Positions 1-8,480 of a stretch of 64,000 nucleotides of DNA are shown one piece after another. The notes below the pieces were generated by a model. That model was not told the origin of the DNA and made no database searches. It saw only the letters and a program-made list of their open reading frames with translations. The translations under genes were made by a program, and so were the position numbers. Source of the DNA: Neobacillus rhizosphaerae (GTDB taxonomy: Bacteria > Bacillota > Bacilli > Bacillales > Cytobacillaceae); assembly GCF_937468385.1 (NCBI RefSeq), contig NZ_CALBWS010000013.1, forward strand, positions 1-64,000, in the 5' to 3' direction. Position 1 is the stretch's first letter. Every line of letters starts with the position of its first letter.

Positions 1-40
1 CATAACCCGAAGGTCGCAGGTTCAAATCCTGTCCCCGCAA
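1..40 (+). tRNA. 3' part of initiator tRNA-Met (CAT), cut by window start
   Basis: The window opens on the CAT anticodon followed by AACCC, then a variable loop, a T-arm with TTCAAAT and the 3' acceptor strand ending CCCCGCA plus A. The C-rich 3' side of the anticodon stem (CCC) is the mark of an initiator tRNA. The 5' half is outside the window. No CCA is encoded. Confidence 0.85.
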
Positions 41-43
41 TAT

Positions 44-120
44 GGTCCGGTAGTTCAGTTGGTTAGAATGCCTGCCTGTCACGCAGGAGGTCGCGGGTTC
101 GAGTCCCGTCCGGACCGCCA
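44..120 (+). tRNA. tRNA-Asp (GTC)
   Basis: A complete cloverleaf can be drawn. The acceptor stem is GGTCCGG with CCGGACC, the anticodon loop holds GTC, the T-loop is TTCGAGT, the discriminator is G and CCA is encoded. It follows the tRNA-Met by three bases, so the two are probably one transcript. Confidence 0.95.
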
Positions 121-140
121 TTATAGTTTGTAAACTAAGT

Positions 141-165
141 ACGAAACAGGGTTTCGTCTTTTTTT
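141..165 (+). terminator. Terminator of the tRNA cluster
   Basis: ACGAAAC pairs with GTTTCGT around a 3-base loop and is followed by a T-run. It lies just downstream of tRNA-Asp. Confidence 0.85.
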
Positions 166-232
166 ATGCCTTTTAATAGGTAGTTCTCATTTTTTTTTCA
201 TAAATCATGTAAACTTCAAATGAAATAAGTAT

Positions 233-260
233 CCTTAGGAGATATCCTAAGGTTTTTTTT
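233..260 (+). terminator. Intrinsic terminator before tsaE
   Basis: A perfect 8-bp stem (CCTTAGGA / TCCTAAGG) with a 4-base loop is followed by eight T. It insulates the t6A operon from upstream transcription. Confidence 0.85.
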
Positions 261-322
261 GCACATAAATAAGGGTAAAATGAAGATATAGGATAGTTAT
301 GTTAAAGTATAAAGGTGATTGG

Positions 323-778
323 ATGAATCAATTAGAACTAAATACAATGAATACTGATGAAACTTCTCAGTTCGCAGAACGGTTGGCCTCATTTTTAAAA
401 GCAGGAGATGTCATTGCTCTTGAAGGCGATTTAGGTGCTGGCAAAACAACCTTTACAAAAGGTTTGGCTAAAGGGTTGGAGATAAAAAAGACCGTAAATA
501 GCCCAACGTTTACAATTATTAAAGAATATAAAGGGAAGCTGCCACTATATCATATGGATGTTTACCGCGTAGCTGATGCTTTTGAAGACTTGGGTTTTGA
601 AGAATACTTTGAAGGTGATGGAGTAACTGTAGTGGAATGGGCCCATTTGATTGAGGAGCAACTTCCTCATGAAAGGCTGACCATTTTCTTGTACCGTGGC
701 GAAGGGGATACAAGGAAAATGGTTTTATCACCAATGGGTGAGAGATATGAGCAATTATGTAAGGAGATTTTTCGATGA
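323..778 (+). CDS. tsaE: tRNA t6A biosynthesis ATPase TsaE (YdiB)
   Basis: TsaE is the ATPase that drives turnover of the TsaB-TsaD-TsaE complex, which makes N6-threonylcarbamoyladenosine at A37 of ANN-decoding tRNAs. The Walker A motif GDLGAGKT lies at residues 35-42, followed by NSPTF and YHMDVYR motifs typical of the family and a C-terminal VEWAHLIEE. I chose the ATG at 323 because AAAGGTG sits about 6 bases upstream; the frame is open to an ATG at 299 that lacks such a site. At 151 residues it matches YdiB length. Its stop overlaps the tsaB start by 4 bases, indicating translational coupling. Confidence 0.95.
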   Translation: MNQLELNTMNTDETSQFAERLASFLKAGDVIALEGDLGAGKTTFTKGLAKGLEIKKTVNSPTFTIIKEYKGKLPLYHMDVYRVADAFEDLGFEEYFEGDGVTVVEWAHLIEEQLPHERLTIFLYRGEGDTRKMVLSPMGERYEQLCKEIFR

Positions 779-1482
779 CAATATTAGCGATCGATACTTC
801 TAACTATGCGTTAGGGGTAGCGCTTTTAGAAGATAATCAGATACTTGGCGAGTATATTACTAATTTAAAAAAGAACCACTCCGTGCGAATTATGCCGGCT
901 ATTCAGACGCTTATGAAGGATTGTGAAAGGGTACCTGCTGATTTAACGAAAATTGTGGTAGCAAAGGGTCCTGGTTCTTATACGGGAGTAAGAATCGGTG
1001 TTACGATTGCTAAAACATTAGCATGGACTTTACAGATACCGCTTGTTGGAATTTCTAGTCTGGAAATTTTAGCGTCAGGTACAGGAAGATACTTTGAAGG
1101 CTATGTATCACCATTATTTGACGCGAGGAGGGGACAAGTCTACACAGCACTATATCAGTTTCAAAATGGCAATCTGACAACGGTGGAGCAGGATCAGTTG
1201 GTTATGTTAGCCGACTGGGCAGGGAAATTAACGGAATTAAGCAAACCGATTTTATTTGTTGGAAATGATCTCCCCATTCATAGAGCTAAGATTGAAGAGT
1301 TGTTAGGAACAAAAGCCATTTTTGCAAGTATCACGGAACACAATCCACGTCCGTCGGAACTTGCATTGTTAGGCAGAGATATACAAGGGGAAGATATACA
1401 TTCCTTTGTACCGAATTATATCCGTTTAGCTGAAGCGGAAGCAAAGTGGTTAGAAGCAAAAGGGAAAATTTCAAATGGATAG
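775..1482 (+). CDS. tsaB: tRNA t6A complex scaffold protein TsaB (YdiC)
   Basis: TsaB is an ASKHA-fold paralogue of TsaD that dimerises with it in the t6A complex and has no catalytic metal site. The N-terminus ILAIDTSNYALG and the glycine-rich motif PGSYTGVRIG are diagnostic. The start ATGA overlaps the tsaE stop. At 235 residues it is of normal length. It is the second gene of the tsaE-tsaB-rimI-tsaD operon, the order known from B. subtilis ydiB-ydiE. Confidence 0.95.
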   Translation: MTILAIDTSNYALGVALLEDNQILGEYITNLKKNHSVRIMPAIQTLMKDCERVPADLTKIVVAKGPGSYTGVRIGVTIAKTLAWTLQIPLVGISSLEILASGTGRYFEGYVSPLFDARRGQVYTALYQFQNGNLTTVEQDQLVMLADWAGKLTELSKPILFVGNDLPIHRAKIEELLGTKAIFASITEHNPRPSELALLGRDIQGEDIHSFVPNYIRLAEAEAKWLEAKGKISNG

Positions 1483-1494
1483 GATAAGAGGAAA

Positions 1495-1944
1495 ATGGTA
1501 GATTCTTACGTTTTTCGTTATATGAGGGAAGAGGATATTGACCAAGTTTTAGAAGTGGAACATGCCTCGTTTACAACGCCATGGAGCCGGGAAGCTTTTT
1601 ATAATGAAATATATAATAATAAATTTGCTGTCTATATTGTTATTGAAGAAAATAATAAAGTCATTGGATATTGTGGGACATGGGTCGTGATAGATGAGGC
1701 ACATGTGACAAATGTGGCCGTCTTACCGGGCTATAGAGGTAAGAAACTCGGAGAGGCATTAATGAGTAAGTTAATGTCAATGTCCAGGGAGATGGGAGCA
1801 AGAAAAATGACACTTGAGGTCAGGGTAACGAATCATGTAGCACAATCACTTTATCGGAAACTCGGGTTTCAAAACGGTGGGATTCGTAAAAATTATTATT
1901 CTGATAATCAGGAAAATGCACTAATTATGTGGGTGAATTTATGA
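1495..1944 (+). CDS. rimI: GNAT N-acetyltransferase RimI (YdiD)
   Basis: RimI is a GNAT-fold protein, in E. coli the N-alpha-acetyltransferase of ribosomal protein S18. The fold shows in the [14 protein letters not shown] start, the core strand [10 protein letters not shown], the acetyl-CoA pyrophosphate loop YRGKKLG and the C-terminal QSLYRKLGF. It is 149 residues. It starts 12 bases after tsaB, and its TGA overlaps the ATG of tsaD. The link to t6A genes is a conserved operon in Firmicutes; whether it acts on S18 here is inferred. Confidence 0.92.
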   Translation: MVDSYVFRYMREEDIDQVLEVEHASFTTPWSREAFYNEIYNNKFAVYIVIEENNKVIGYCGTWVVIDEAHVTNVAVLPGYRGKKLGEALMSKLMSMSREMGARKMTLEVRVTNHVAQSLYRKLGFQNGGIRKNYYSDNQENALIMWVNL

Positions 1945-2966
1945 AAAAAGATCTATTGATACTAGGAATCGAAACGAGTTGTGATGAGACCGCAGTCGCG
2001 ATTATTAAAAATGGCCGTGAAATTGCCGCAAATATTGTCGCATCACAAATTGAAAGCCATAAACGTTTTGGTGGTGTGGTTCCTGAAATTGCTTCGCGCC
2101 ATCATGTTGAACAAATAACAATTGTGATTGAAGAAGCATTGAAGCAAGCAAATGTTACATTTGCAGAAATCGATGCGATAGCTGTTACAGAAGGCCCGGG
2201 ATTAGTAGGGGCCCTGTTAATCGGGGTTAATGCTGCGAAGGCACTTGCCTTTGCTCATAACAAACCACTTGTACCGGTCCATCATATTGCCGGGCATATT
2301 TATGCGAACAGACTGGTAACTGAGTTGAAGTTTCCTCTTTTAGCCCTAGTTGTTTCTGGGGGACATACTGAGCTTGTATATATGAAAGAGCACGGTCATT
2401 TTGATATAATCGGTGAAACAAGGGATGATGCTGCCGGTGAGGCTTATGATAAGGTAGCGAGGACATTAAATATGCCGTATCCCGGCGGACCTCATATTGA
2501 CCGCATGGCGCAGGAAGGTAGCCCGACGATTGATTTACCGCGTGCTTGGTTAGAGGAAGGATCGTATGATTTTAGCTTTAGCGGCTTGAAATCGGCAGTA
2601 ATAAATACGGTTCACAATGCGGAACAACGGGGAGAATCGATAGCCCCTGAGGATCTTGCGGCGAGCTTCCAAGCAAGCGTCATTGAAGTGTTAGTGAAGA
2701 AGACGGAAAGAGCTGTAGCTGAGTACGGCGTGAACCAGGTATTAGTAGCTGGCGGTGTAGCAGCGAATAAAGGATTAAGAGCCGCTTTAGAAAAGGCTTT
2801 CGCTGATAATAGTAGGGTAGAATTAGTGATTCCTCCTTTATCATTGTGTACCGATAATGCTGCGATGATTGCTGCGGCTGGAAGTGTGATGTTCGAAAAA
2901 GGAATCCGAGCAGAGCTTTCCCTGAATGCGAATCCGGGACTAGATATCGAAATTTATAATAATTAG
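1941..2966 (+). CDS. tsaD: tRNA t6A transferase TsaD (Gcp)
   Basis: TsaD transfers the threonylcarbamoyl group from TC-AMP to A37. Visible marks are the Kae1/TsaD signature GIETSCDET at the N-terminus, the metal-binding HHIAGH, the SGGHTEL motif and the C-terminal [12 protein letters not shown] block. I prefer ATG 1941 over the GTG at 1929: it overlaps the rimI stop by 4 bases and GTGGGTGA lies at a proper distance, giving 341 residues. It is the last gene of the operon and is followed by a terminator. Confidence 0.96.
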   Translation: MKKDLLILGIETSCDETAVAIIKNGREIAANIVASQIESHKRFGGVVPEIASRHHVEQITIVIEEALKQANVTFAEIDAIAVTEGPGLVGALLIGVNAAKALAFAHNKPLVPVHHIAGHIYANRLVTELKFPLLALVVSGGHTELVYMKEHGHFDIIGETRDDAAGEAYDKVARTLNMPYPGGPHIDRMAQEGSPTIDLPRAWLEEGSYDFSFSGLKSAVINTVHNAEQRGESIAPEDLAASFQASVIEVLVKKTERAVAEYGVNQVLVAGGVAANKGLRAALEKAFADNSRVELVIPPLSLCTDNAAMIAAAGSVMFEKGIRAELSLNANPGLDIEIYNN

Positions 2967-2989
2967 CCCTTCTACTGGAGGGCTTTTTT
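2965..2989 (+). terminator. Terminator of the t6A operon
   Basis: AGCCCT pairs with AGGGCT and is followed by six T, overlapping the tsaD stop codon. Confidence 0.85.
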
Positions 2990-3045
2990 GGCCGACAGGA
3001 AAGTATCATTTCCTATCAGGTATACGTGCAACTACACCTCTGACT

Positions 3046-3067
3046 TCGCCAATCGGCGAGTTTTTTT
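3046..3067 (+). terminator. Second hairpin with T-run behind tsaD
   Basis: TCGCC / GGCGA around a 4-base loop is followed by seven T. It is a back-up terminator for the t6A operon, or the end of an unrecognised short transcript between 2990 and 3045. Confidence 0.65.
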
Positions 3068-3141
3068 ATCTTATAAAAAAACTAATCAAACGTTTGTTTA
3101 AATAGGATTAAGGTTTCGGAAAACGTTAATTTGCAGAATAA

Positions 3142-3310
3142 TGTGGATAATTTTTTGAAAAAGTTGAAACAAAATACCATGAGTTGTTGATAAGTGGGTA
3201 TGTAACTGTGGGTATTGTGGATAAAAACGGTGTTTATTGTGGATAATGTGTAAAAGTTAATTAACTGTTTAAAAATAAGCTGTTTGAAATGTGAATAAGG
3301 TTGTGGACAA
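3142..3310 (+). promoter_or_regulatory. Cluster of DnaA boxes (tsaD-ydiF intergenic)
   Basis: Three perfect copies of TGTGGATAA (complement of the DnaA box TTATCCACA) lie at 3142, 3216 and 3238. One-mismatch copies are at 3185 (TGTTGATAA), 3290 (TGTGAATAA) and 3302 (TGTGGACAA). All six have the same orientation within 169 bases and sit in a gene-free stretch. Such clusters outside oriC bind DnaA in B. subtilis. I recall one being reported in this same gcp-ydiF interval but cannot verify that here. Two copies of TTTGTCGATAG follow near 3350 and 3391 and are unexplained. Confidence 0.8.
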
Positions 3311-3455
3311 GGGTGTTATTTTTAATAAATTGTTATTATCCTACGATAATTTGTCGATAGATTCCAGGGATTTGTTAATATCGATCAAGATTTGTCGATA
3401 GCCCACTAAAATTGGTTCATATATTCAGCAGCCTAGCTATTTCAGGAAAGAAATA

Positions 3456-3484
3456 GTAAAAAAACCGGACTAATCAGTCCGGTT
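3456..3484 (-). terminator. Terminator of ydiF
   Basis: AACCGGACT / AGTCCGGTT forms a 9-bp stem with a 4-base loop. The A-run on its plus-strand left side is the T-run for the minus-strand gene ydiF, which ends a few bases away. Confidence 0.85.
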
Positions 3485-3491
3485 ATCACAA

Positions 3492-5411
3492 TTATTCAGC
3501 CAGTTCTGCCCATTCTTCCATCAATTGCTCGAGCTCTATCTTAGCTTTTTCACTTTTTAAGTTGATTTCTAATACTTTTTCGTGGTCTTGAAAAATCTCC
3601 GGTGCGCATAATTGCTGCTCATAAACGCTAATTTGTTCTTCAAGCTCCTCTATTCGTAACTCAATTCCATCCAATTTTCTTTTTCGCTGCCGTTCAAGCC
3701 TTTTACTATCCTTATCCTGTTGATATTTATTTTTCTCTTTAGCTTCCACATCTGCTGCTTTTTTTACCGACGCTGCTAAAGCAAGTGCTTCGAGTTCTTC
3801 CTTTTCAAGTTTCTTCTCTAAATAATAATCATAGTCACCAAGATATTCAGTGCTTCCCTCACGGCTCAATTCCAATACTTTTGTAGCAATACGGTTAATG
3901 AAATACCGATCATGTGAAACGAATAAAATCGTTCCAGGGTAATCAATCAAGGCGTTCTCGAGGACTTCCTTGCTATCAAGGTCTAGATGGTTGGTTGGTT
4001 CGTCTAATATTAACACATTTGCTTTTTCTAACATCAGTTTAGCAAGTGCAAGCCGTGCCTTCTCTCCGCCGCTTAAGGTAGAGACAATTTTCAGGACATC
4101 ATCGCCGGAAAATAAAAAATTGCCGAGAACTGTCCGGATTTCTTTTTCACTTTTTAATGGGTAATCATCCCAAAGTTCATTTAACACGCGTTTATTCGAG
4201 GTCAATTCAGCCTGTTCCTGGTCATAGTACCCGATTGAAAGGTTTGTCCCATATTGTATGGCTCCTGCAAGCGCAGGTAGTTTTTTGATAACTGTTTTTA
4301 ACAGAGTCGATTTACCGATTCCATTTGGGCCAACAAGGGCAATGCTTTCTCCCTTATAAGCCCGAAAGGTGATGGCATCCGAAACTTTTTCCCCGTCGTA
4401 ACCAACCGCAAGCGAATCTACCATTAGAACGTCATTTCCACTTTGTTTTTCAATTTCAAACGAGAAGGTTGCGGACTTTTCATCACCTAAGGGACGGTCC
4501 ATAGTCTCCATTTTCTCAAGCTTTTTCCGGCGGCTTTGTGCTCGCTTCGTCGTCGATGCGCGTGCCAGGTTCCGTTGGATAAAGTCCTGGAGATTGGCTA
4601 CCTCTTGCTGTTGTTTTTCGAAAAGCTTCATATCACGCTCATAATTGGCCGCTTTTTGGTCAAGGTAAGAACTATAGTTACCCGGAAATCTTTGAATTTT
4701 TTTGCGGGATACTTCGTAAACTTGGGTGACAACTTTATCTAAAAAATAGCGGTCATGGGAGACAATTAATATCGCACCATCATAGCTCTGTAAATATTGC
4801 TCAAGCCAGGAAAGGGTTTCGATGTCAAGATGGTTGGTAGGCTCGTCCAAAATTAAGATATCAGGTTTCGTTAATAGCAATTTCCCTAAGGCAAGACGGG
4901 TTTTCTGCCCACCACTTAAACTTGAAATCAGCAAAGAACTTTCGCGGAAATTTAGCCCATGCAGCACGGAGCGAATATCGGCCTCGTATTGATATCCACC
5001 TTGTTCCTTAAATTTCACTTGGAGCTCGTCATATTCTTTAAGAACACGTTCGTATCTTGTGTTGTCTCCTAACATACTTGGGTCAGCCATTTGATTTTCA
5101 AGCCTGCGCAGTGATTTTTCCATCAATTGAAGCGGTTCGAAAACGGTTATCATTTCTTCCCAAATGGATAAATTTGATTCTAAACCAGTATTTTGTGCTA
5201 AATAACCGATGGTCACTTCTTTTGGCTTGATAATATCCCCGCCATCATGAGACAATTGTCCGGCAATGATTTTTAACAATGTCGATTTCCCTGCACCATT
5301 GCGGCCAACAAGTGCCGCGCGGTCCCGGGTTTGTAATTCTAGCTTTATATTCGATAAAATAAGGTCAGCACCATAATATTTTTGTAGTTGATTGACCTGC
5401 AATAAAATCAT
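3492..5411 (-). CDS. ydiF: ABC-F family ATPase YdiF (ribosome-associated)
   Basis: ABC-F proteins are soluble twin-ATPases that bind the ribosomal E site and act in translation or antibiotic protection. Two ABC modules are visible. The first has Walker A GRNGAGKST (residues 36-44), signature LSGGQKTR and Walker B ILILDEPTNHLD. The second has GPNGIGKST, LSGGEKAR and VLILDEPTNHLD. A charged linker of about 80 residues separates them, with a C-terminal coiled-coil tail rich in Glu and Lys (about 540-639). No membrane segments are present. At 639 residues it matches YdiF. It is divergent from moaC and has its own terminator. Confidence 0.92.
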   Translation of the reverse strand: MILLQVNQLQKYYGADLILSNIKLELQTRDRAALVGRNGAGKSTLLKIIAGQLSHDGGDIIKPKEVTIGYLAQNTGLESNLSIWEEMITVFEPLQLMEKSLRRLENQMADPSMLGDNTRYERVLKEYDELQVKFKEQGGYQYEADIRSVLHGLNFRESSLLISSLSGGQKTRLALGKLLLTKPDILILDEPTNHLDIETLSWLEQYLQSYDGAILIVSHDRYFLDKVVTQVYEVSRKKIQRFPGNYSSYLDQKAANYERDMKLFEKQQQEVANLQDFIQRNLARASTTKRAQSRRKKLEKMETMDRPLGDEKSATFSFEIEKQSGNDVLMVDSLAVGYDGEKVSDAITFRAYKGESIALVGPNGIGKSTLLKTVIKKLPALAGAIQYGTNLSIGYYDQEQAELTSNKRVLNELWDDYPLKSEKEIRTVLGNFLFSGDDVLKIVSTLSGGEKARLALAKLMLEKANVLILDEPTNHLDLDSKEVLENALIDYPGTILFVSHDRYFINRIATKVLELSREGSTEYLGDYDYYLEKKLEKEELEALALAASVKKAADVEAKEKNKYQQDKDSKRLERQRKRKLDGIELRIEELEEQISVYEQQLCAPEIFQDHEKVLEINLKSEKAKIELEQLMEEWAELAE

Positions 5412-5588
5412 TCTAATTCACCTCTATTACATAGGAATAGTGTACCTTATTCCGGCAATGACGGCAATAAAGGGCAGACCTATAGCGGCGTGTGAGACAT
5501 GATTTTCTGAAAAAATGTATGAATTAGTTCAAAGTTTCACACACAATAACTAAAAAATAGTGTATGATTTTTTTGGGAGGATTTATTT

Positions 5589-6086
5589 ATGGCAAATTTT
5601 ACACATTTTAATGAAGAAGGCAGAGCAAAGATGGTCGACGTCAGCGAAAAACCGGAAACGGCTCGGACCGCTCTTGCTCATTCAAGCATAACTGTTAGTA
5701 AAGAAATTTTTGGAAAAATAACTAATAATGAAATGAAAAAAGGCGATGTCCTGGCTGTGGCCCAGGTTGCTGGGGTTATGGCGGCAAAAAAAACATGGGA
5801 TCTGATTCCAATGTGCCATCCGATTCCATTAACAGGAGTTAATATTTCCTTCTCATGGGAAGAAGATCAACAAGATCAATATCATTTACATATTGCAGCA
5901 GCGGTAAAAACCAAAGGTAACACGGGTGTGGAAATGGAAGCGTTAACAGCGGCGTCAGCTTGTGCCTTAACCGTGTATGATATGTGTAAAGCAGTGGATA
6001 AAGGCATGGTCATTGGACTGACCTATTTAGTCGAGAAAACGGGCGGCAAAAACGGCGATTATAAAAGAACCGAACAAGTTAAATGA
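5589..6086 (+). CDS. moaC: Cyclic pyranopterin monophosphate synthase MoaC
   Basis: MoaC converts the MoaA product (3',8-cyclo-GTP) to cyclic pyranopterin monophosphate in molybdenum cofactor synthesis. The conserved blocks [39 protein letters not shown] and MCKAVDKGM hold the known active-site lysines and aspartate. It is 165 residues with a clear Shine-Dalgarno site (GGGAGG, 5574-5579). It lies directly upstream of rex, as in B. subtilis ydiG-ydiH; no other moa genes are in the window. Confidence 0.95.
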   Translation: MANFTHFNEEGRAKMVDVSEKPETARTALAHSSITVSKEIFGKITNNEMKKGDVLAVAQVAGVMAAKKTWDLIPMCHPIPLTGVNISFSWEEDQQDQYHLHIAAAVKTKGNTGVEMEALTAASACALTVYDMCKAVDKGMVIGLTYLVEKTGGKNGDYKRTEQVK

Positions 6087-6121
6087 AATGTAACTAAATC
6101 ATTCAAGGGGTGTGGGAGATT

Positions 6122-6778
6122 ATGAGTAATGAAACGATGAAAATACCACAGGCGACAGCAAAACGGCTGCCCCTCTACTATCGATTTTTAAAAAACCTCC
6201 ATTCTTCCGGTAAACAAAGGGTCTCTTCCGCAGAATTGAGCGAGGCGGTGAAAGTGGACTCAGCAACCATTCGCAGGGATTTCTCCTATTTTGGTGCTTT
6301 AGGGAAAAAGGGCTATGGCTATAACGTCAATTACTTATTATCCTTTTTCCGGAAAACCTTAGACCAAGATGAATTAACAAAGGTTGCGTTAATAGGAGTC
6401 GGTAATCTCGGAACTGCCTTTTTAAACTATAATTTTTTAAAAAATAATAATACGAAAATAGCGTGTGCTTTCGATGTCGATCCGGCCAAAATGGGAACGA
6501 TGATCCGTGAGGTACCAGTTTTTCACATGGATGAATTAGAGAAGGTGATTGTCGAGGAACAAATATCTGTGGCGATTCTAACGGTTCCTGCTCCTGTTGC
6601 TCAAATGATCACGGACCGACTTGTGAAGGCCAATGTGAAAGGGATATTAAATTTTACTCCGGCAAGGTTAAATGTTCCTCCCGCCATTCGGGTTCACCAT
6701 ATCGACCTAGCAGTAGAACTGCAATCACTGATTTACTTTTTAAAGCACTATCCGACTGGGGAAATAGAAGAAGAATAG
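6122..6778 (+). CDS. rex: Redox-sensing transcriptional repressor Rex
   Basis: Rex represses fermentation and anaerobic respiration genes and is released when the NADH/NAD+ ratio rises. Residues about 10-80 form the winged helix ([16 protein letters not shown], then STIRRDF-like [10 protein letters not shown]). A Rossmann domain follows with GVGNLG, and the C-terminal helix mediates domain swapping. I chose ATG 6122 (218 residues) because GGGAG lies 4 bases upstream; the GTG at 6110 lacks one. It sits 35 bases behind moaC and ahead of a terminator. Confidence 0.94.
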   Translation: MSNETMKIPQATAKRLPLYYRFLKNLHSSGKQRVSSAELSEAVKVDSATIRRDFSYFGALGKKGYGYNVNYLLSFFRKTLDQDELTKVALIGVGNLGTAFLNYNFLKNNNTKIACAFDVDPAKMGTMIREVPVFHMDELEKVIVEEQISVAILTVPAPVAQMITDRLVKANVKGILNFTPARLNVPPAIRVHHIDLAVELQSLIYFLKHYPTGEIEEE

Positions 6779-6784
6779 TAGCAT

Positions 6785-6828
6785 AAAGGGTTTTTCACGA
6801 ATATCTACTCGTGAAAAGCCCTTTTTTT
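6785..6828 (+). terminator. Terminator of moaC-rex
   Basis: AAGGGTTTTTCACGA pairs with TCGTGAAAAGCCCTT (one mismatch) around an 8-base loop and ends in a T-run. Confidence 0.85.
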
Positions 6829-6887
6829 GTTGTATAGGAAATTATAAGATAATTAATTGTGGATAAATTGAAATAGTTCTCTGAATC

Positions 6888-7029
6888 CAGCTCCAGCGCC
6901 CAGCGGCTAGTGTACTTCGCTCTCCGCCCTACGATAAGTCAACATCGAATCGCTATCGCTCTTCGTGTTTCCTTTATCTCAGTTGGAGCGCTCCAGTCCA
7001 TACGCCCTAAACGGGCGCTTGCGCCTTTT
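6888..7029. repeat. Bacillaceae intergenic repeat, copy 1
   Basis: It starts at CAGCTCCAGCGCC and contains CGGCTAGTG, CTTCGCTCTCCGCCC, TACGATAAGTCAACATCG and TCAGTTGGAGCGCTCC. The outer parts GCTCCAGCGC and GCGCTCC can pair, so the unit folds on itself. A second, longer copy lies at 59281-59487. Both are GC-richer than their surroundings and lie between genes. I know it as a recurring intergenic element in related Bacillaceae but know no function. With the preceding rex terminator it fills the gap 6779-7105. A lone perfect DnaA box is at 6858-6866. Confidence 0.8.
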
Positions 7030-7105
7030 GTGCTTGAAGGTCTTTTTGCTGCTTTACAAACGTAACAGTGTTATGTTACATTGAAAATAGAAAGGGGTTT
7101 TCAAT

Positions 7106-7729
7106 ATGAGTGAGGAGTTAATTTCTAAGAAGGATTTATTAGATATTGCTGGAATATCGTATGGACAGCTATATCGCTGGAAACGGAAGGATCTCATTCC
7201 TGAAGAATGGTTTATTCGGAAATCCACATTTACGGGGCAAGAAACTTTCTTTCCAAAGGAAAAGATCTTAGAAAGAATCAATAAAATTCAAACAATGAAG
7301 GAAAATTTGTCATTGGATGAGCTAGCCGATATGTTTTCTCCAAATATTAGTGATTTGCAGTTGGAAAAGGATGATTTAATAAAACGTAACATTGTTTCAA
7401 TTGAAGTAATGAATTTTTATCTAGAGAACGATAAAGGCGTGAAGATATTTAATTTTCCGAGAATCCTTGAAGTATATATATTAGAAAAGCTGCTTCAGTC
7501 AGGTGAAATTAATTTAGATGAGGGGAAAATGCTCTTACAGGTATTAAAGGACAATGCGCAGCATATCAAGCAAAAAAGCTGTGAATTGGTATTTACGCGA
7601 AAACTAGGAGTGTCATCGTGTCTTTTATTATTGAATACCGAAGCTGCTCATTTTGAGCGAGGAACGAAAGTTGTCACGACTCTCGCACTGATGACCTGTA
7701 TGGAAGAAATTAAATCGAAATTATTGTAA
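7106..7729 (+). CDS. yhbD: YhbD family protein (MerR-like HTH)
   Basis: The N-terminus has a MerR-type helix-turn-helix look (SKKDLLDIAGISYGQLYRWKR, residues about 6-26), a loop, then an all-helical C-terminal domain. This is the pattern of the DUF4004/YhbD family that accompanies the bactofilin genes yhbE-yhbF. At 207 residues it has a clear Shine-Dalgarno site (AAAGGGG). It is the first gene of the operon, starting a promoter-distance after the repeat; a regulatory role for the bactofilins is inferred. Confidence 0.8.
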   Translation: MSEELISKKDLLDIAGISYGQLYRWKRKDLIPEEWFIRKSTFTGQETFFPKEKILERINKIQTMKENLSLDELADMFSPNISDLQLEKDDLIKRNIVSIEVMNFYLENDKGVKIFNFPRILEVYILEKLLQSGEINLDEGKMLLQVLKDNAQHIKQKSCELVFTRKLGVSSCLLLLNTEAAHFERGTKVVTTLALMTCMEEIKSKLL

Positions 7730-7741
7730 AGGAGAATCGTG

Positions 7742-8464
7742 ATGGAAACAAAAAATAGAGGAGATTTGGTCATTAATGGTATTGGGGCATCAAACGGTGG
7801 GCAGTTCCATCTTGTTACCTTAAATGGACGAGGAACAGTTAACAGTGATTTGGAGTGTAGTGAATTTGAATGCAATGGTTCAGGTACGGTCAATGGCAAT
7901 GTTACAGCAAATACAGCTAAGGTAAGCGGGAATGCCAGTTTTAAAGGAACAATCGAAAGTCAGAAGTTTACGGTGGACGGAACAGCAAAAATTGGGCAAA
8001 ATCTGTATGCGAAACAATTACAGGTTTCAGGTAAAGCCTCTGTTGGCGGAAAAGTAAAAGCTGAGGAAATTAAACTAAGGGGCATTCTGACGATTGGAGA
8101 AGATTGTGAGGCTGAAACGTTTAAAGCACAATACCGGTTTACTATTGGCGGACTTTTAAACGCGGATCAAGTAGATATTGAGATCTATGGAGAATGTAAA
8201 GCACAAGAAATCGGCGGGCAAACGATCATCGTAAAACAACATAAAGGATCTTTCATGGGCACTATCTTCAAGCCTTTTTTTAAAACCCAATTAGAAACGG
8301 ATTTAATTGAAGGAGACAGAATTGAACTTGAAAATACGATAGCAAAAGTCGTCCGTGGTAACCAGGTTAGGATTGGTCCTAATTGTCATATTGGCGTAGT
8401 TGAATACACAGAAGAATTTTCACAGGATAAAAATGCCATTGTAGGTGAAAGCAGAAAGGCTTAA
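7742..8464 (+). CDS. bacE: Bactofilin (YhbE/BacE-like)
   Basis: Bactofilins polymerise through a right-handed beta-helix into cytoskeletal scaffolds; in B. subtilis BacE and BacF are needed for flagellar assembly. The sequence is a run of short hydrophobic beta strands with GT, GN and GK turns and ends in KIGPNC-like RIGPNCHIGVVEYTEEF. I chose ATG 7742 over GTG 7739 because GGAG (7731-7734) is then 7 bases away. It is 240 residues. The next gene is a paralogue of similar length. Confidence 0.85.
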   Translation: METKNRGDLVINGIGASNGGQFHLVTLNGRGTVNSDLECSEFECNGSGTVNGNVTANTAKVSGNASFKGTIESQKFTVDGTAKIGQNLYAKQLQVSGKASVGGKVKAEEIKLRGILTIGEDCEAETFKAQYRFTIGGLLNADQVDIEIYGECKAQEIGGQTIIVKQHKGSFMGTIFKPFFKTQLETDLIEGDRIELENTIAKVVRGNQVRIGPNCHIGVVEYTEEFSQDKNAIVGESRKA

Positions 8465-8480
8465 TGGGAGGGAGAAGAAA

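Noticed and set aside
3142..3310. Chromosomal origin (oriC)
   Set aside because: The DnaA boxes are plentiful, but there is no dnaA/dnaN/rpmH context and no evident AT-rich unwinding trio. The genes are those of the region near groEL, so a secondary DnaA-binding cluster is more likely.
5536..5568. moaC promoter TTCACA...TATGAT
   Set aside because: The spacer of 21 bases is too long for a sigma-A promoter, and no better pair was convincing, so none is annotated.
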